The position numbers were made by a program, and so were the translations under genes. A DNA stretch of 64,000 nucleotides from Pannonibacter sp. XCT-53. GTDB lineage: Bacteria > Pseudomonadota > Alphaproteobacteria > Rhizobiales > Stappiaceae. The stretch is from assembly GCF_009915765.1 (NCBI RefSeq), contig NZ_JAABLQ010000002.1, positions 124,001-188,000 of the forward strand, given 5' to 3'. A model generated the notes under the pieces. It ran no database searches and was not told where the DNA came from. It saw only the letters and a list, made by a program, of their open reading frames with translations. Below, in pieces: positions 25,895-34,446 of this stretch; position 1 is the first letter of the stretch; every line of letters starts with the position of its first letter.

Positions 25895-26209
25895 TCACGC
25901 CGCAGACTGGTCGCGCAGGGTGGAGAAGGTCGTCGGCACGTCCAGAGGCCCGTCCAGCTTGGCCACGAACTGCTCCAGATCAAAGTTCGTCTGAAGGTTG
26001 AGCCAGTACTGGGGCGTTGTCTCGAAGAACGCGGCCAGCCGCATGGCCGTGTCGACCGTCATTGCGGTCTCGCCCTTGATCAGGCGTTCAATCCGGGTCC
26101 TTGGGAGGTTCAGCAGCTTGGCAAGCCGACCGGCCGTCAAGCCTGCGGGCTCAAGATACAGCTCCTTGAGCAACTCCCCCGGGTGAAAAGCCGGGACATG
26201 AACGGACAT
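25895..26209 (-). CDS. higA: HigA-type antitoxin (XRE/HTH)
   Basis: A 104-residue protein with FHPGELLKELYLEPAGLTAGRLAKLL, the HigA N-terminus (HPGE...L). A helix-turn-helix (LPRTRIERLIKGETAMTVDTAMRLAAFF) and TPQYWLNLQTNFDLE, diagnostic of the VapI/HigA family, follow. It lies 18 bp downstream of the toxin gene. HigA neutralises HigB and represses the operon, probably at the palindrome at 26566-26584. Confidence 0.94.
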   Translation of the reverse strand: MSVHVPAFHPGELLKELYLEPAGLTAGRLAKLLNLPRTRIERLIKGETAMTVDTAMRLAAFFETTPQYWLNLQTNFDLEQFVAKLDGPLDVPTTFSTLRDQSAA

Positions 26210-26227
26210 GACGGTTTTCCTCCAGCC

Positions 26228-26509
26228 TTAATGATAGTCACAGATCTCGACGTCAGACGGCCCGATTTCTGTCCAGACAAAGCAGATGCGCCACTGGTCG
26301 TTGATTGCCAGCGCGTGCTGACCCTGGCGATCTCCGGACAGACGATGCAGCCGGTTGCCCGGCGGCAGTCTCAGGTCTTCGAGCCGCACGGCCGCATTGA
26401 GGACCGCAAGCAGCTTCTGCGCCCGATTGACCAGATCAGGCGGAAAGCCCTTGCCCGCTTTCCCGCGGGCGACGGCTTCGGTCTGCTTGTTCCGGTAGCT
26501 CTGGATCAT
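26228..26509 (-). CDS. higB: HigB-type toxin (RelE/ParE superfamily)
   Basis: A 93-residue mRNA interferase-like protein. It shows NRAQKLLAVLNAAVRLEDLRLPPGNRLHRLSGDRQGQHALAINDQWRICFVW, split here as the family core LRLPPGNRLHRLSGD and the strand NDQWRICFVW. HigB toxins cleave ribosome-bound mRNA. The gene order toxin then antitoxin is characteristic of higBA. The length matches HigB from other plasmids and chromosomes. Confidence 0.94.
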   Translation of the reverse strand: MIQSYRNKQTEAVARGKAGKGFPPDLVNRAQKLLAVLNAAVRLEDLRLPPGNRLHRLSGDRQGQHALAINDQWRICFVWTEIGPSDVEICDYH

Positions 26510-26565
26510 CCAGCTTCACCCGTCATCGAGCCGGACAGGCCAGACTTGTCGAGTTTTGTACAGCG

Positions 26566-26596
26566 TGTATCATATCATGATACATCCCGCCATCAA
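26566..26596 (-). promoter_or_regulatory. higBA promoter with overlapping operator palindrome
   Basis: On the minus strand, TTGATG (26596-26591) and TATGAT (26574-26569) are 16 bp apart, a good sigma-70 promoter pair. TGTATCAT-ATC-ATGATACA (26566-26584), a perfect 8-bp inverted repeat, covers the -10 box, as expected for a HigA autorepression site. The start of higB is 57-60 bp downstream. The A/T-rich sequence stands out from the surrounding GC-rich DNA. Confidence 0.8.
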
Positions 26597-26599
26597 GCC

Positions 26600-27250
26600 T
26601 CAGATGAGCCGCAGCTCCTGGGCTATGCGGTAAAGGTGGGCGGCGTTGCCGCTGCCGGCCTTGTCGCGGATGTTGAGGCGGTGCGATTCCACCGTGCGCA
26701 CGCTGATGCCGAGCGCCTGCGCGATCTCCTTGTTGGTCTGGCCGCGCGCCACGCCCTGCAGCACCTCGCGCTCGCGGTCCGTCAGGCCGTAAGGGTCGCT
26801 GGGCGGCGGGGCCGGCCGGTTGTCCATCAGGCTCGGCCCGACGCGGGAGGAGAAGTAGTAGCCGCCATTGGCGACGGCCAGGATCGCGTTGATCATCTCC
26901 TTGGCCGAAATGTCCTTGAGCAGATATCCCCGCGCGCCGGCCTGCATGACACCGCGGACATACTCCGGATTGTCGTAGATCGACAGGATCAGCACGTTGA
27001 TCTTCGGAAAGCGGCGGCGGACTTCGGCCGTGGCCTGCAGGCCGTTCATCTCCGGCATGGAAATGTCCATCATCAGGATGTCGGGCTCCAGCGTCTCGGC
27101 CATCTGCACCGCCTGCCGGCCATCCGTGGCCTCGCCCACCACCTCCAGCGGCGAGACGCCTTCCAGCCGGGCCCGGATGCCGGCGCGCACCAGTTCGTGG
27201 TCGTCGGCCAGCAGCAGGCGGATGGGCTTGTTCGGGTCGCGTTCGCTCAC
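26600..27250 (-). CDS. NarL/FixJ-family response regulator
   Basis: A 216-residue regulator with a receiver domain (LLLADDHELVRAGIRARL, phospho-Asp in DILMMDISMPEMNG, Lys in GYLLKDIS). A LuxR-type helix-turn-helix (LTDREREVLQGVARGQTNKE, then ISVRTVESHRLNI) follows. The start is a GTG with GGAGA eight bases upstream; the much longer open frame upstream overlaps the kinase gene and is spurious. It pairs with the kinase 116 bp upstream and probably controls the divergent TRAP genes. Confidence 0.93.
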   Translation of the reverse strand: MSERDPNKPIRLLLADDHELVRAGIRARLEGVSPLEVVGEATDGRQAVQMAETLEPDILMMDISMPEMNGLQATAEVRRRFPKINVLILSIYDNPEYVRGVMQAGARGYLLKDISAKEMINAILAVANGGYYFSSRVGPSLMDNRPAPPPSDPYGLTDREREVLQGVARGQTNKEIAQALGISVRTVESHRLNIRDKAGSGNAAHLYRIAQELRLI

Positions 27251-27366
27251 TTGTCCTGTCTCCTGCTCATCACCGGTCCTCGGGGCCGGTCCCGTGTCCT
27301 GTCTTCTGGTCCTGTCCTCGGGTCCTGCGACCCTTGCCTGCGTGCCGCTCCCGGCGCCAGTGCCGC

Positions 27367-28740
27367 TCAGGCCGCCGTCCCGTCGAGGATGTCCTCGTCC
27401 GGGCCGAGCGGCATCGACACCCGGATCAGCGTTCCGCGCATCGCCAGGCGTGACATGGTCATGGTGCCGCCGTGGGCGGCGATCCGTTCCAGCATGTTGC
27501 GGATGCCAAGTCCACCGCCGGCCCGCAAGGGCACCGGGATGCCGACGCCATTGTCCTGGATGGTCAGCGACAGGGTGTGCGTTCCCGCCTTCAGGTCGAT
27601 GATGACCTCGTCGGCCTGGGCGTGGCGCGCCACATTGGTCAGGGCCTCCTGCACCACCCGGTAGAGGGCGGTCTTGGCCTTGTCCGACAGCCGCCGGCGG
27701 CAGCGGTCGGCCGAGATGCGCACGTGAATGCCGGACTGGCTCTCGAAATCCTTGGCGAGGCTCACGAGGGCGGCCGACAGGCCCATGTCGTCGAGAACGC
27801 TTGGGCGCAGGTCCTTGGAGATGCGCCGCACCTCTGCAATGGCGTCGTCGAGGACGCGCAGGCATTTCTCTGCCTGCTGCTGCAGCAGCACGCTGCCGCC
27901 GGCGCGCGAGTGGATCATCTCGATGCCGTAGCGGACCGAGACCAGCAGCTGCGAGATGCTGTCGTGCAGCTCGCTGGAGACGCGCTTGCGCTCCTGTTCC
28001 TGGATGTCGACGATGCGGTTGGTGAGGTCCTTCAGCTTGCTGTCGGCGAACTTCTGTTCCGAGAAGCTGACGGTGGCCACCGCGGTCAGGCTGAGCAGGA
28101 TGGCGATCATGGTGATGAGGAAGATGACGAGCAGCGTCTGGCCGACGTTCTCGGTGAAGTCGGCGCGGACCATGGCGACCTCGCGGGCAATGTCGTCGAT
28201 GTAGACGCCCGTGCCCAGCATCCAGCCCCACTTCTCCAGCATCACCGCATAGCCGAGCTTCTCGGCATCCTCGTTGGCGCTGGGCTTGTTCCAGACATAG
28301 CGGTGGAAGGCCCCGCCGGCCTCGGCGGCCGCCATCAGATTGCGGATGACGAAGTCGCCCTCCGGATCCTGCAGGTCCCACCACTTGTGACCGATGAGGT
28401 GGGGCAGCTTGGGATGCACCAGGTTGGTGCCGTCGCGGCTGTAGACGAAGAAGTAGCCGTCATCCCCGAAGTTGATCTGCGTCAGGATGCGCTTGACCTC
28501 CGCCTGTGCCGCCTCCCGGCCGCCCGGCTCCTCCTCGATCAGGTTGCCGATGCTGGTCAGCGTCAGGCTGACGATGTTCTGGATCTCCTGCCGCTTCGAG
28601 GCCAGGATCCGCTCCTCCACCGCCCGGGTCTGTTCCTCGATCAGGCGGGAGGCCTGCAGGAAGGTGATCCCGCCGATCAGCAGCGACACCGCAACCAGGG
28701 GCAGCACCGTGATCAGGAACAGTTTTGTCTTGAATGGCAC
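27367..28740 (-). CDS. Sensor histidine kinase, Cache-domain, HisKA_3 type
   Basis: A 457-residue membrane kinase. Transmembrane helix 1 is at about 8-28. A periplasmic single Cache domain follows with YFFVYSRDGTNLVHPKLPHLIGH and GWMLGTGVYIDDI, then helix 2 at about 205-225. The HisKA_3 domain has the phospho-His in QEQERKRVSSELHDSISQLL, and the HATPase domain has ALTNVARHAQAD and GGGLGIRNMLERI. Cache domains of this form sense small organic acids. It lies divergent from a TakP-type TRAP operon, so it probably senses the transported acid (inference). Confidence 0.92.
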   Translation of the reverse strand: MPFKTKLFLITVLPLVAVSLLIGGITFLQASRLIEEQTRAVEERILASKRQEIQNIVSLTLTSIGNLIEEEPGGREAAQAEVKRILTQINFGDDGYFFVYSRDGTNLVHPKLPHLIGHKWWDLQDPEGDFVIRNLMAAAEAGGAFHRYVWNKPSANEDAEKLGYAVMLEKWGWMLGTGVYIDDIAREVAMVRADFTENVGQTLLVIFLITMIAILLSLTAVATVSFSEQKFADSKLKDLTNRIVDIQEQERKRVSSELHDSISQLLVSVRYGIEMIHSRAGGSVLLQQQAEKCLRVLDDAIAEVRRISKDLRPSVLDDMGLSAALVSLAKDFESQSGIHVRISADRCRRRLSDKAKTALYRVVQEALTNVARHAQADEVIIDLKAGTHTLSLTIQDNGVGIPVPLRAGGGLGIRNMLERIAAHGGTMTMSRLAMRGTLIRVSMPLGPDEDILDGTAA

Positions 28741-28800
28741 GTTTCGACCACCTTCCCTTGTCGTTCCTTACGCTCTGATGCGGCGGTTACGCGCAATTCA

Positions 28801-28836
28801 TGCGCGGTTTCCGTACTACTACTGAGAAACTGCGCA
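28801..28836. promoter_or_regulatory. Inverted repeat in the kinase/TRAP divergent region
   Basis: TGCGCGGTTTC and GAAACTGCGCA form 11-bp arms with one G:T position and a 14-bp spacer. It lies 61 bp upstream of the kinase start and 105 bp upstream of dctP, well placed for an operator acting on both promoters. Confidence 0.55.
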
Positions 28837-28907
28837 GAAACACGACTAGCGCCTCCCACAAAGGATCACCTAGACACAAGTGCTGATCGGTGCAACTGTT
28901 GGCGCCG

Positions 28908-28923
28908 ATGGACCAAGGTCCAT
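28908..28923. promoter_or_regulatory. 7-2-7 palindrome upstream of the TRAP dctP start
   Basis: ATGGACC-AA-GGTCCAT is a perfect inverted repeat in the 7-2-7 spacing used by NarL-type regulators, four bases before the GGGAGGA ribosome-binding site. It may be the binding site of the neighbouring NarL-type regulator, or a hairpin in the leader that affects translation. Confidence 0.55.
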
Positions 28924-28940
28924 ATCTGGGAGGATAAAGC

Positions 28941-30041
28941 ATGGATCGTCGTTCGTTTATCAAGACTGCTGGCCTTGGTGCTGGCGGTGCCGTTGCTGCG
29001 ACTGCTCTTGCAGCTCCGGCGATCGCCCAGTCCACAACCGACATGGTGATCGTGTCGTCCTGGCCGCGCGACATGCCTGGTCTCGGCGTGTCCGCACAGC
29101 GTCTTGCTGCCCGCATCGAGACGCTGACCGAGGGCCGCATCAAGGTCCAGTACTTCGCGGCCGGCGAGCGCGTGGGCGCCTTCGACGTGTTTGACGAAGT
29201 GTCGTCGGGCAATGCGCAGGCCTATCTCAGCGCCGACTACTACTGGAAGGGCAAGCACCCGGCCTGGGCCTATTTCACGGCCGTGCCGTTCGGCCTGACC
29301 TATGCCGAGATCGACGCCTGGATCAAGGTCGGCGGTGGCCAGCAGCTCTGGGACGAGCTTGCGGATGGCTTCGGCATGAAGAACTTCAACGCCGGCAACA
29401 CCGGCGTGCAGATGGGCGGCTGGTTCAACAAGGAAATCGAGACCGCTGACGACCTCAAGGGTCTGAAGATTCGCATCCCGGGCCTCGGCGGCGACGTCAT
29501 GGCCAAGCTGGGCGCGTCTCCGGTGGCCCTTCCGGGCGGCCAGATCTACGAAAACCTCGTGTCGGGCGCGGTTGACGCCACCGAGTGGGTCGGTCCGTGG
29601 AACGACTACTTCATGAAGTTCTACGAAGCCGCCAAGTACTACTACTACCCGGGCATGCATGAGCCGGGCGCGATGCTGTCGATGGGCCTGAACAAGTCCT
29701 GGTTCTCCAAGCTCTCGAAGATCGACCAGCTGATCATCGAGGCGGCCTGCAACGAGGAGAACGCCTTCTCGATGGCGGAAGCCAACGGCAACAACGGCCT
29801 GTACCTCAACAAGCTCATGACCGATCACGGCGTGGAACTGCGTCAGTTCTCCGACGAGGTCTATGATGCCTTCGGTGATGCCTCGGCCGCCGTGTTCGAG
29901 GAGACGATCCAGCACTCCGACCTGACCAAGCGCGTCCACGAGAGCTTCGTGAAGGCCCGCTCGGAAGTCGGCCGCTGGATGCTGCTCGCCGACACCGGCT
30001 ACACGATCCAGCGCAACCGCGTGCTCGGCATCAAGGTCTGA
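28941..30041 (+). CDS. TRAP transporter substrate-binding protein, TakP-like
   Basis: A 366-residue periplasmic protein with a twin-arginine type signal (MDRRSFIKTAGLGAGG, cleavage after APAIAQ). The region ALPGGQIYENLVSGAVDATEWVGPWND matches TakP-type DctP proteins that bind 2-oxo acids and other monocarboxylates via a metal-bridged carboxylate. GGGAGGA precedes the ATG. It leads a TRAP operon and is followed by a strong intrinsic terminator that would keep its expression above that of the membrane genes. Confidence 0.92.
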   Translation: MDRRSFIKTAGLGAGGAVAATALAAPAIAQSTTDMVIVSSWPRDMPGLGVSAQRLAARIETLTEGRIKVQYFAAGERVGAFDVFDEVSSGNAQAYLSADYYWKGKHPAWAYFTAVPFGLTYAEIDAWIKVGGGQQLWDELADGFGMKNFNAGNTGVQMGGWFNKEIETADDLKGLKIRIPGLGGDVMAKLGASPVALPGGQIYENLVSGAVDATEWVGPWNDYFMKFYEAAKYYYYPGMHEPGAMLSMGLNKSWFSKLSKIDQLIIEAACNEENAFSMAEANGNNGLYLNKLMTDHGVELRQFSDEVYDAFGDASAAVFEETIQHSDLTKRVHESFVKARSEVGRWMLLADTGYTIQRNRVLGIKV

Positions 30042-30060
30042 CGCCAGGCGCGTCCGGACC

Positions 30061-30091
30061 AGGGATGGGGCACGGCCCCATCCCTTTTTTT
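30061..30091 (+). terminator. Rho-independent terminator between dctP and dctQ
   Basis: AGGGATGGGG and CCCCATCCCT form a perfect 10-bp stem with a 5-base loop, followed by seven T. It lies 19 bp after the dctP stop and 35 bp before dctQ, so it is likely an attenuator that lets a fraction of transcripts into the membrane-subunit genes. Confidence 0.93.
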
Positions 30092-30126
30092 GGCAAACAA
30101 GAACCAAGACGACGGGGCGCTTCAAC

Positions 30127-31134
30127 ATGATGGCCATGACTCCGGGTCAGGGCGCCGCGCCTATTGGCGCGCGCGCGCTGGAAGCCCAATCTGGTGGTGT
30201 TCTCGCCATCCGCCTGTTCGGATGGATCAACCTGGCGGTGATGGCCGCCTATCTGCTCAACAACTACCTGACCAACTGGCAGGGCCTGCCCGGGGCCGGC
30301 ACCGGTTCGCCGCTGGCCATGGCGCAGACGGCGCTTTACGGCGTGCTCGTGCTGCTGGCCGTGGCGCTGGTGCTCAGCAGCCGCGGCCTTGCGCTGCGCG
30401 TCGACAGCGACCGGGTCACGGCGATCAACACGTATCTGATCCGCTGGGCCTTCTGGGCCGTCGTCCTCGTCGGTCTTGTCGACAGCGCGATCTCGTTCCT
30501 GCGTGTCGAGGGGATGCTGGAGACCGTCGTCGGCACCCAGCTCGCCTCCGACCTCGGCCGGTCGCAGTTCCGGGGTGCCTATGTGCACATGCCGCTGATC
30601 GGTCTGTCGTTGCTGCTGGCCGCCGTGACGCGCACCCTCGGCTTTCACTGGCTCGGCCTGCTCGTCGTCATCTCGCAGTTCCTGATCGTGCTCGGCCGCT
30701 TCGTGTTCTCCTATGAGCAGGCGTTCCTCTCGGATCTGGTGCGCTTCTGGTATGCGGCCCTGTTCCTCTTCGCCGCGGCCTACACGCTGCTCGAGGAAGG
30801 TCACGTGCGCGTCGACGTGCTCTATGCCGGCTTCAGCACCACCTGGAAGGGCTTTGCCAACGCCTTTGGCTGCATCTTCTTCGGCCTGATCTTCTGCTGG
30901 ACGATCCTGATCGTCGGCCTCGGAAACCGTCAGTCGATCATCAACAGCCCCATGCTCGCCTATGAGACGACGCAGGCCGGCTTCGGTCTCTACGTCAAGT
31001 ATCTCATGGCCGGCTTCCTCGGCGTCTTCGCCGTGACGATGATGATCCAGTTCGTCGCCTATCTGTTTGCCGCCGTCGCCGACATGCGCGGCGATCCGGG
31101 TGGCCGCGATCTGTCCGGTACCGCGCAGCACTGA
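30127..31134 (+). CDS. TRAP transporter small permease (DctQ), long form
   Basis: A 335-residue membrane protein, about twice the usual 160-200 residues of DctQ. The DctQ domain is in the C-terminal half (LGRFVFSYEQAFLSDLVRFWYAALFLFAAAYTLLEEGHVRVDVLY, seen in pieces such as EEGHVRVDVLY). The N-terminal half adds about four transmembrane helices. Long TakQ-type small subunits are known for 2-oxo-acid TRAP systems. It lies between dctP and dctM. Confidence 0.86.
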   Translation: MMAMTPGQGAAPIGARALEAQSGGVLAIRLFGWINLAVMAAYLLNNYLTNWQGLPGAGTGSPLAMAQTALYGVLVLLAVALVLSSRGLALRVDSDRVTAINTYLIRWAFWAVVLVGLVDSAISFLRVEGMLETVVGTQLASDLGRSQFRGAYVHMPLIGLSLLLAAVTRTLGFHWLGLLVVISQFLIVLGRFVFSYEQAFLSDLVRFWYAALFLFAAAYTLLEEGHVRVDVLYAGFSTTWKGFANAFGCIFFGLIFCWTILIVGLGNRQSIINSPMLAYETTQAGFGLYVKYLMAGFLGVFAVTMMIQFVAYLFAAVADMRGDPGGRDLSGTAQH

Positions 31135-31153
31135 CCCCCGCAGGATACGCATC

Positions 31154-33820
31154 ATGGAACTGTTTTTCCTCATTCTGCTGATCGTGCTGATGGCGGCAGC
31201 GCTTGGCTCCGGGTTCCCGGTGGCCTTCGCCCTGCCCGGCTCCGCGATCATCTCCATCGGCCTTGCGGCCGGCGCCGGCTATCTCTTTGCCGGTGATGTC
31301 GACGCCTATTTCACCCATGGCGGGCCGGGCCAGTGGCTCAGCGCCGGCGTGACCAACTTCCGAGGGGTGTACTGGGAGGCGGATCGCGACACGCTGATCG
31401 CGATCCCCCTGTTCATCTTCATGGGCATCATGCTGCAGCGGTCGAAGATCGCCGAGGATCTGCTCGTGACGATGGCCAAGCTGTTCGGCCCCGTGCCGGG
31501 TGGTCTCGGCATCTCGGTCGTTCTGGTGGGTGCCCTTCTGGCAGCCACCACCGGCATCGTCGGTGCGACCGTCGTGGCCATGGGCCTCATCTCGCTGCCG
31601 GCGATGATGCGCAACAACTATTCGGTGCCGCTGGCCACCGGCACGATTGCGGCCTCGGGGACGCTCGGGCAGATCATTCCGCCGTCGATCGTGCTGATCA
31701 TCCTCGCCGACCAGCTGTCGGGCGGTGTTGACCAGGCCGGCAACATCCGCCAGGCGCTGTACCGCGAGACGACCGGCTCGGGTCAGATGCCGTCGGATTT
31801 CGCCATTGCCTCCACCAGCGCGGGCGAGCTGTTCCTCGGGGCGCTGATCCCGGGTCTTCTGCTCGTCGGTCTCTACATCCTCTTCATCCTCGGCTTTGCC
31901 CTGATCAATCCCAAGGCGGCCCCGGCCGTTCCGCAGGAAGGCAAGTTCGACCGCAAGTTCCTGGCCGAGGTCTTCGTCACCCTGGTTCCGCCGCTGGCGC
32001 TCATCGTGCTGGTGCTCGGGTCGATCATGATGGGCGTGGCCACGGTGAACCAGGCCGGTGCGGTGGGTGCCATCGGTGCCATGATCATGGCCGGCTACCG
32101 TCTGCGCGAGGGCGAGGAGCGGGGCAAGTACACGCCGGCCATTCTGGCGATCATCGCCCTGCTTGGCCTGGGTGTGGTGCTCAGCTTCTATGACCTCAAC
32201 ATCAAGCGCATCACCACCTCGGACGACGTGATCGGCCTGACCTTTGCCGGTATCGCCGTCTCGCTGCTGCTCATTGCCTCGATCTGGAGCGGCTGGCGCA
32301 CCCTGAAGATGCAGAACACGCTGCGCGAAGTGATGATGGAGACCGCCAAGGGCTCGTGCCTGGTGTTCATCATCCTCATCGGTGCGGCCATGCTGACCTC
32401 GGCCTTCCGCGCCTTTGGCGGTGAAGACCTGGTTCGCGACTTCCTGCAGGGTCTGCCCGGCGGGTTCTGGGCCCAGTTCTTCATGGTCATGCTCGTCATG
32501 TTCATCCTCGGCTTCTTCCTCGACTTCATCGAGATCGCCGTGGTGGTCGTGCCGATCGTGGCCCCGATCCTGCTCGCCGATCCGTCGGCCAACGTCACCG
32601 CCGTCTGGCTCGGCGTGATGATGGGCGTGAACCTGCAGACCTCGTTCCTCACCCCGCCCTTCGGCTTTGCCCTCTTCTATCTGCGTGGTGTCGCGCCGGC
32701 GACGGTCAAGACCATCCAGATCTACAAGGGTGTCATCGCCTTCATCTGCCTTCAGCTGATCGCCCTGGCCATCGTTGGCCTCAACCCGATCCTTGCCAAC
32801 TATCTGCCGAACCGCACCGCGCTTCTGGCCGAGACCGCGCCGCCGCCGAAGAACCCGCGCCTGCAGTACTGCCTCGACACCTATGTCGGCGAACGCTTCA
32901 AGGCGGAAGGCCCGGGCATCCTCGCCGCCATCGAGACGGCCTCGCAACTGGATGTCTCCTACCTGCCGGATGACCTGCAGAAGGAAATCAAGTCTGCCTG
33001 GACGGCGGCCGGCAAGGTGATCCCGCTGATGCAGGACATCGAGGCAACCAAGGCTGCCGTTGCGGCTGCGGCGGTCGACTACCGGCCGATGCACAGCCTC
33101 GTCCGGGCCCTCGAGCGTGATGCCCGCAAGATCGACGAACAGCTCAAGGAGCTGGAAGTCATCGTGCAGCGCTCCGGTCCGGGCGGCATCTATTCCGAGG
33201 CCCGCGGCGCGGCCGCCAAGGCCCGGATCGAGGAGCTGCGGGCGGAGAAGGCGGCCCTGCTCGCCCAGATCCCGGCAGAATGGACGGCCAAGCATGATGC
33301 CTTCGCCAAGATCCAGGATGCCGAGAACAAGGCACGCAACCTGTACCGTCGCACCGTCGATGACGCCGGCGAACCCCTGGCCAAGGTCCGTGCCGTCCTG
33401 ACCGGGGCTGCACCGCTGGCTGCCATGGAGCCGCGGTTCAACGACCTCAAGGATGCGATCCTGTCCAAGGACAACGCTGCGGTTCAGGCCCAGCTCGAGC
33501 TGCTGCGCACCGACGTGACGGCGATCGAGGGGACGGCCGAGATCCGCAAGGGCATCAACGAGGCCCGCAAGATCCTGCGCACGTCGACGCCGGATGCCCA
33601 GGCCGCCATTGCCGAGATCGACAAGTCGATTGCGGCGCTCAAGGCGGATCTGGTCTGGCGCCAGAAGGGCGCGGCCGAGCTGCTGCCGCAGCTGGATGCC
33701 TATGACAAGGTCACCGGCGACACCATCGGCCTGCGTCAGCTGCCGCGTCTGCCGGATCATGTGGCCACCGGCCTCGTGGGCTGCCTGTCGCAGCACCGGG
33801 ATATTTCGCTGAACTTCTGA
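31154..33820 (+). CDS. TRAP transporter large permease (DctM) with C-terminal coiled-coil-like extension
   Basis: An 888-residue protein. Residues 1-550 are the DctM domain with many transmembrane helices: LFIFMGIMLQRSKIAEDLL, TTGIVGATVVAMGLISLPAM, ASGTLGQIIPPSIVLIILAD and NLQTSFLTPPFGFALFYLRG. Residues 551-888 are a soluble, charged, heptad-like helical stretch (LVRALERDARKIDEQLKELE, IEELRAEKAALLAQ). Standard DctM proteins are about 430-620 residues, so this tail is extra. Its role is unknown; it could bind a partner or oligomerise the transporter. AGGA precedes ATG 31154. Confidence 0.9.
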   Translation: MELFFLILLIVLMAAALGSGFPVAFALPGSAIISIGLAAGAGYLFAGDVDAYFTHGGPGQWLSAGVTNFRGVYWEADRDTLIAIPLFIFMGIMLQRSKIAEDLLVTMAKLFGPVPGGLGISVVLVGALLAATTGIVGATVVAMGLISLPAMMRNNYSVPLATGTIAASGTLGQIIPPSIVLIILADQLSGGVDQAGNIRQALYRETTGSGQMPSDFAIASTSAGELFLGALIPGLLLVGLYILFILGFALINPKAAPAVPQEGKFDRKFLAEVFVTLVPPLALIVLVLGSIMMGVATVNQAGAVGAIGAMIMAGYRLREGEERGKYTPAILAIIALLGLGVVLSFYDLNIKRITTSDDVIGLTFAGIAVSLLLIASIWSGWRTLKMQNTLREVMMETAKGSCLVFIILIGAAMLTSAFRAFGGEDLVRDFLQGLPGGFWAQFFMVMLVMFILGFFLDFIEIAVVVVPIVAPILLADPSANVTAVWLGVMMGVNLQTSFLTPPFGFALFYLRGVAPATVKTIQIYKGVIAFICLQLIALAIVGLNPILANYLPNRTALLAETAPPPKNPRLQYCLDTYVGERFKAEGPGILAAIETASQLDVSYLPDDLQKEIKSAWTAAGKVIPLMQDIEATKAAVAAAAVDYRPMHSLVRALERDARKIDEQLKELEVIVQRSGPGGIYSEARGAAAKARIEELRAEKAALLAQIPAEWTAKHDAFAKIQDAENKARNLYRRTVDDAGEPLAKVRAVLTGAAPLAAMEPRFNDLKDAILSKDNAAVQAQLELLRTDVTAIEGTAEIRKGINEARKILRTSTPDAQAAIAEIDKSIAALKADLVWRQKGAAELLPQLDAYDKVTGDTIGLRQLPRLPDHVATGLVGCLSQHRDISLNF

Positions 33821-33842
33821 TCGGCGATACTTGACCTGAAGG

Positions 33843-33885
33843 CGGCGGGGTAGAACTGATGTTCTCCCCGCCGTTTTCGTTTTTT
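33843..33885 (+). terminator. Rho-independent terminator after the TakP-like TRAP operon
   Basis: CGGCGGGG-(T)-AGAAC and GTTCT-CCCCGCCG form a 13-bp stem with one bulged T and a TGAT loop, followed by TTTTCGTTTTTT. It ends 16 bp before the next dctQ gene, so that gene is either a new unit or a read-through part. Confidence 0.88.
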
Positions 33886-33901
33886 CGAAGGGAACCCGTC
33901 C

Positions 33902-34435
33902 ATGCTGAGGGTCGCGCGTGCCCTGTCCGGGCTCAACCATGCAGTCGGCCATGCCGTGTCCTGGCTGATGCTGGCCATCGTCCTCGTGCAGTTCGGGGTG
34001 GTGATCCTGCGCTATGTCTTCGGCACCGGCTCGATCTGGGTGCAGGAGGGGATCATCTACATGTTCGGCTTCCTGTTCCTGCTGTCGGCCGGCTATTCCC
34101 TTGCCCTTGACGGTCACGTGCGGGTCGACATCTTCTATCGGGATGCGGCGCCACGGACCAAGGCGCTGGTCGACTGCGCCGGCTCGATCCTCTTCCTGCT
34201 GCCGATGTGTGCGGTCATCCTCTGGCAGTCCTGGCCCTTCTTCATGATGTCCTGGATGATCCGCGAAGGCTCCCGCGAGACCTCGGGTCTGCCGGCGCTC
34301 TACCTGCTCAAGGCGGCGATCCTGCTCTACGCCGGCCTGCTGGCGCTGCAGGGCGTGGCGCTGATGCTCAGGGCCATCGCGGCGCTGCGCGGCGACCGCG
34401 AGGCGCTGGCCACCTTCCCGACCCACCAGAGCTGA
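33902..34435 (+). CDS. TRAP transporter small permease (DctQ), second set
   Basis: A 177-residue protein of normal DctQ length with four transmembrane helices. FGTGSIWVQEGIIYMFGFLFLLSAGYSLALDGHVRVDIFYR holds the family motif, seen as DGHVRVDIFY. It lies just behind the previous operon's terminator and 11 bp before its own dctM. No binding-protein gene accompanies it. Confidence 0.92.
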   Translation: MLRVARALSGLNHAVGHAVSWLMLAIVLVQFGVVILRYVFGTGSIWVQEGIIYMFGFLFLLSAGYSLALDGHVRVDIFYRDAAPRTKALVDCAGSILFLLPMCAVILWQSWPFFMMSWMIREGSRETSGLPALYLLKAAILLYAGLLALQGVALMLRAIAALRGDREALATFPTHQS

Positions 34436-34446
34436 AGGGCCCGGCC

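Noticed and set aside
26600..28384. A 594-codon minus-strand frame covering the response regulator and part of the kinase gene
   Set aside because: Only its last 216 codons match a family. The rest is out of frame with the kinase, and a GTG with a ribosome-binding site marks the true start at 27250.
31004..34426. A 1140-codon open frame on the minus strand
   Set aside because: It lies opposite the TRAP genes, whose families are certain. The translation is low-complexity, rich in Arg, Gly, His and Gln, with no domain. Long antisense frames are common in GC-rich DNA.
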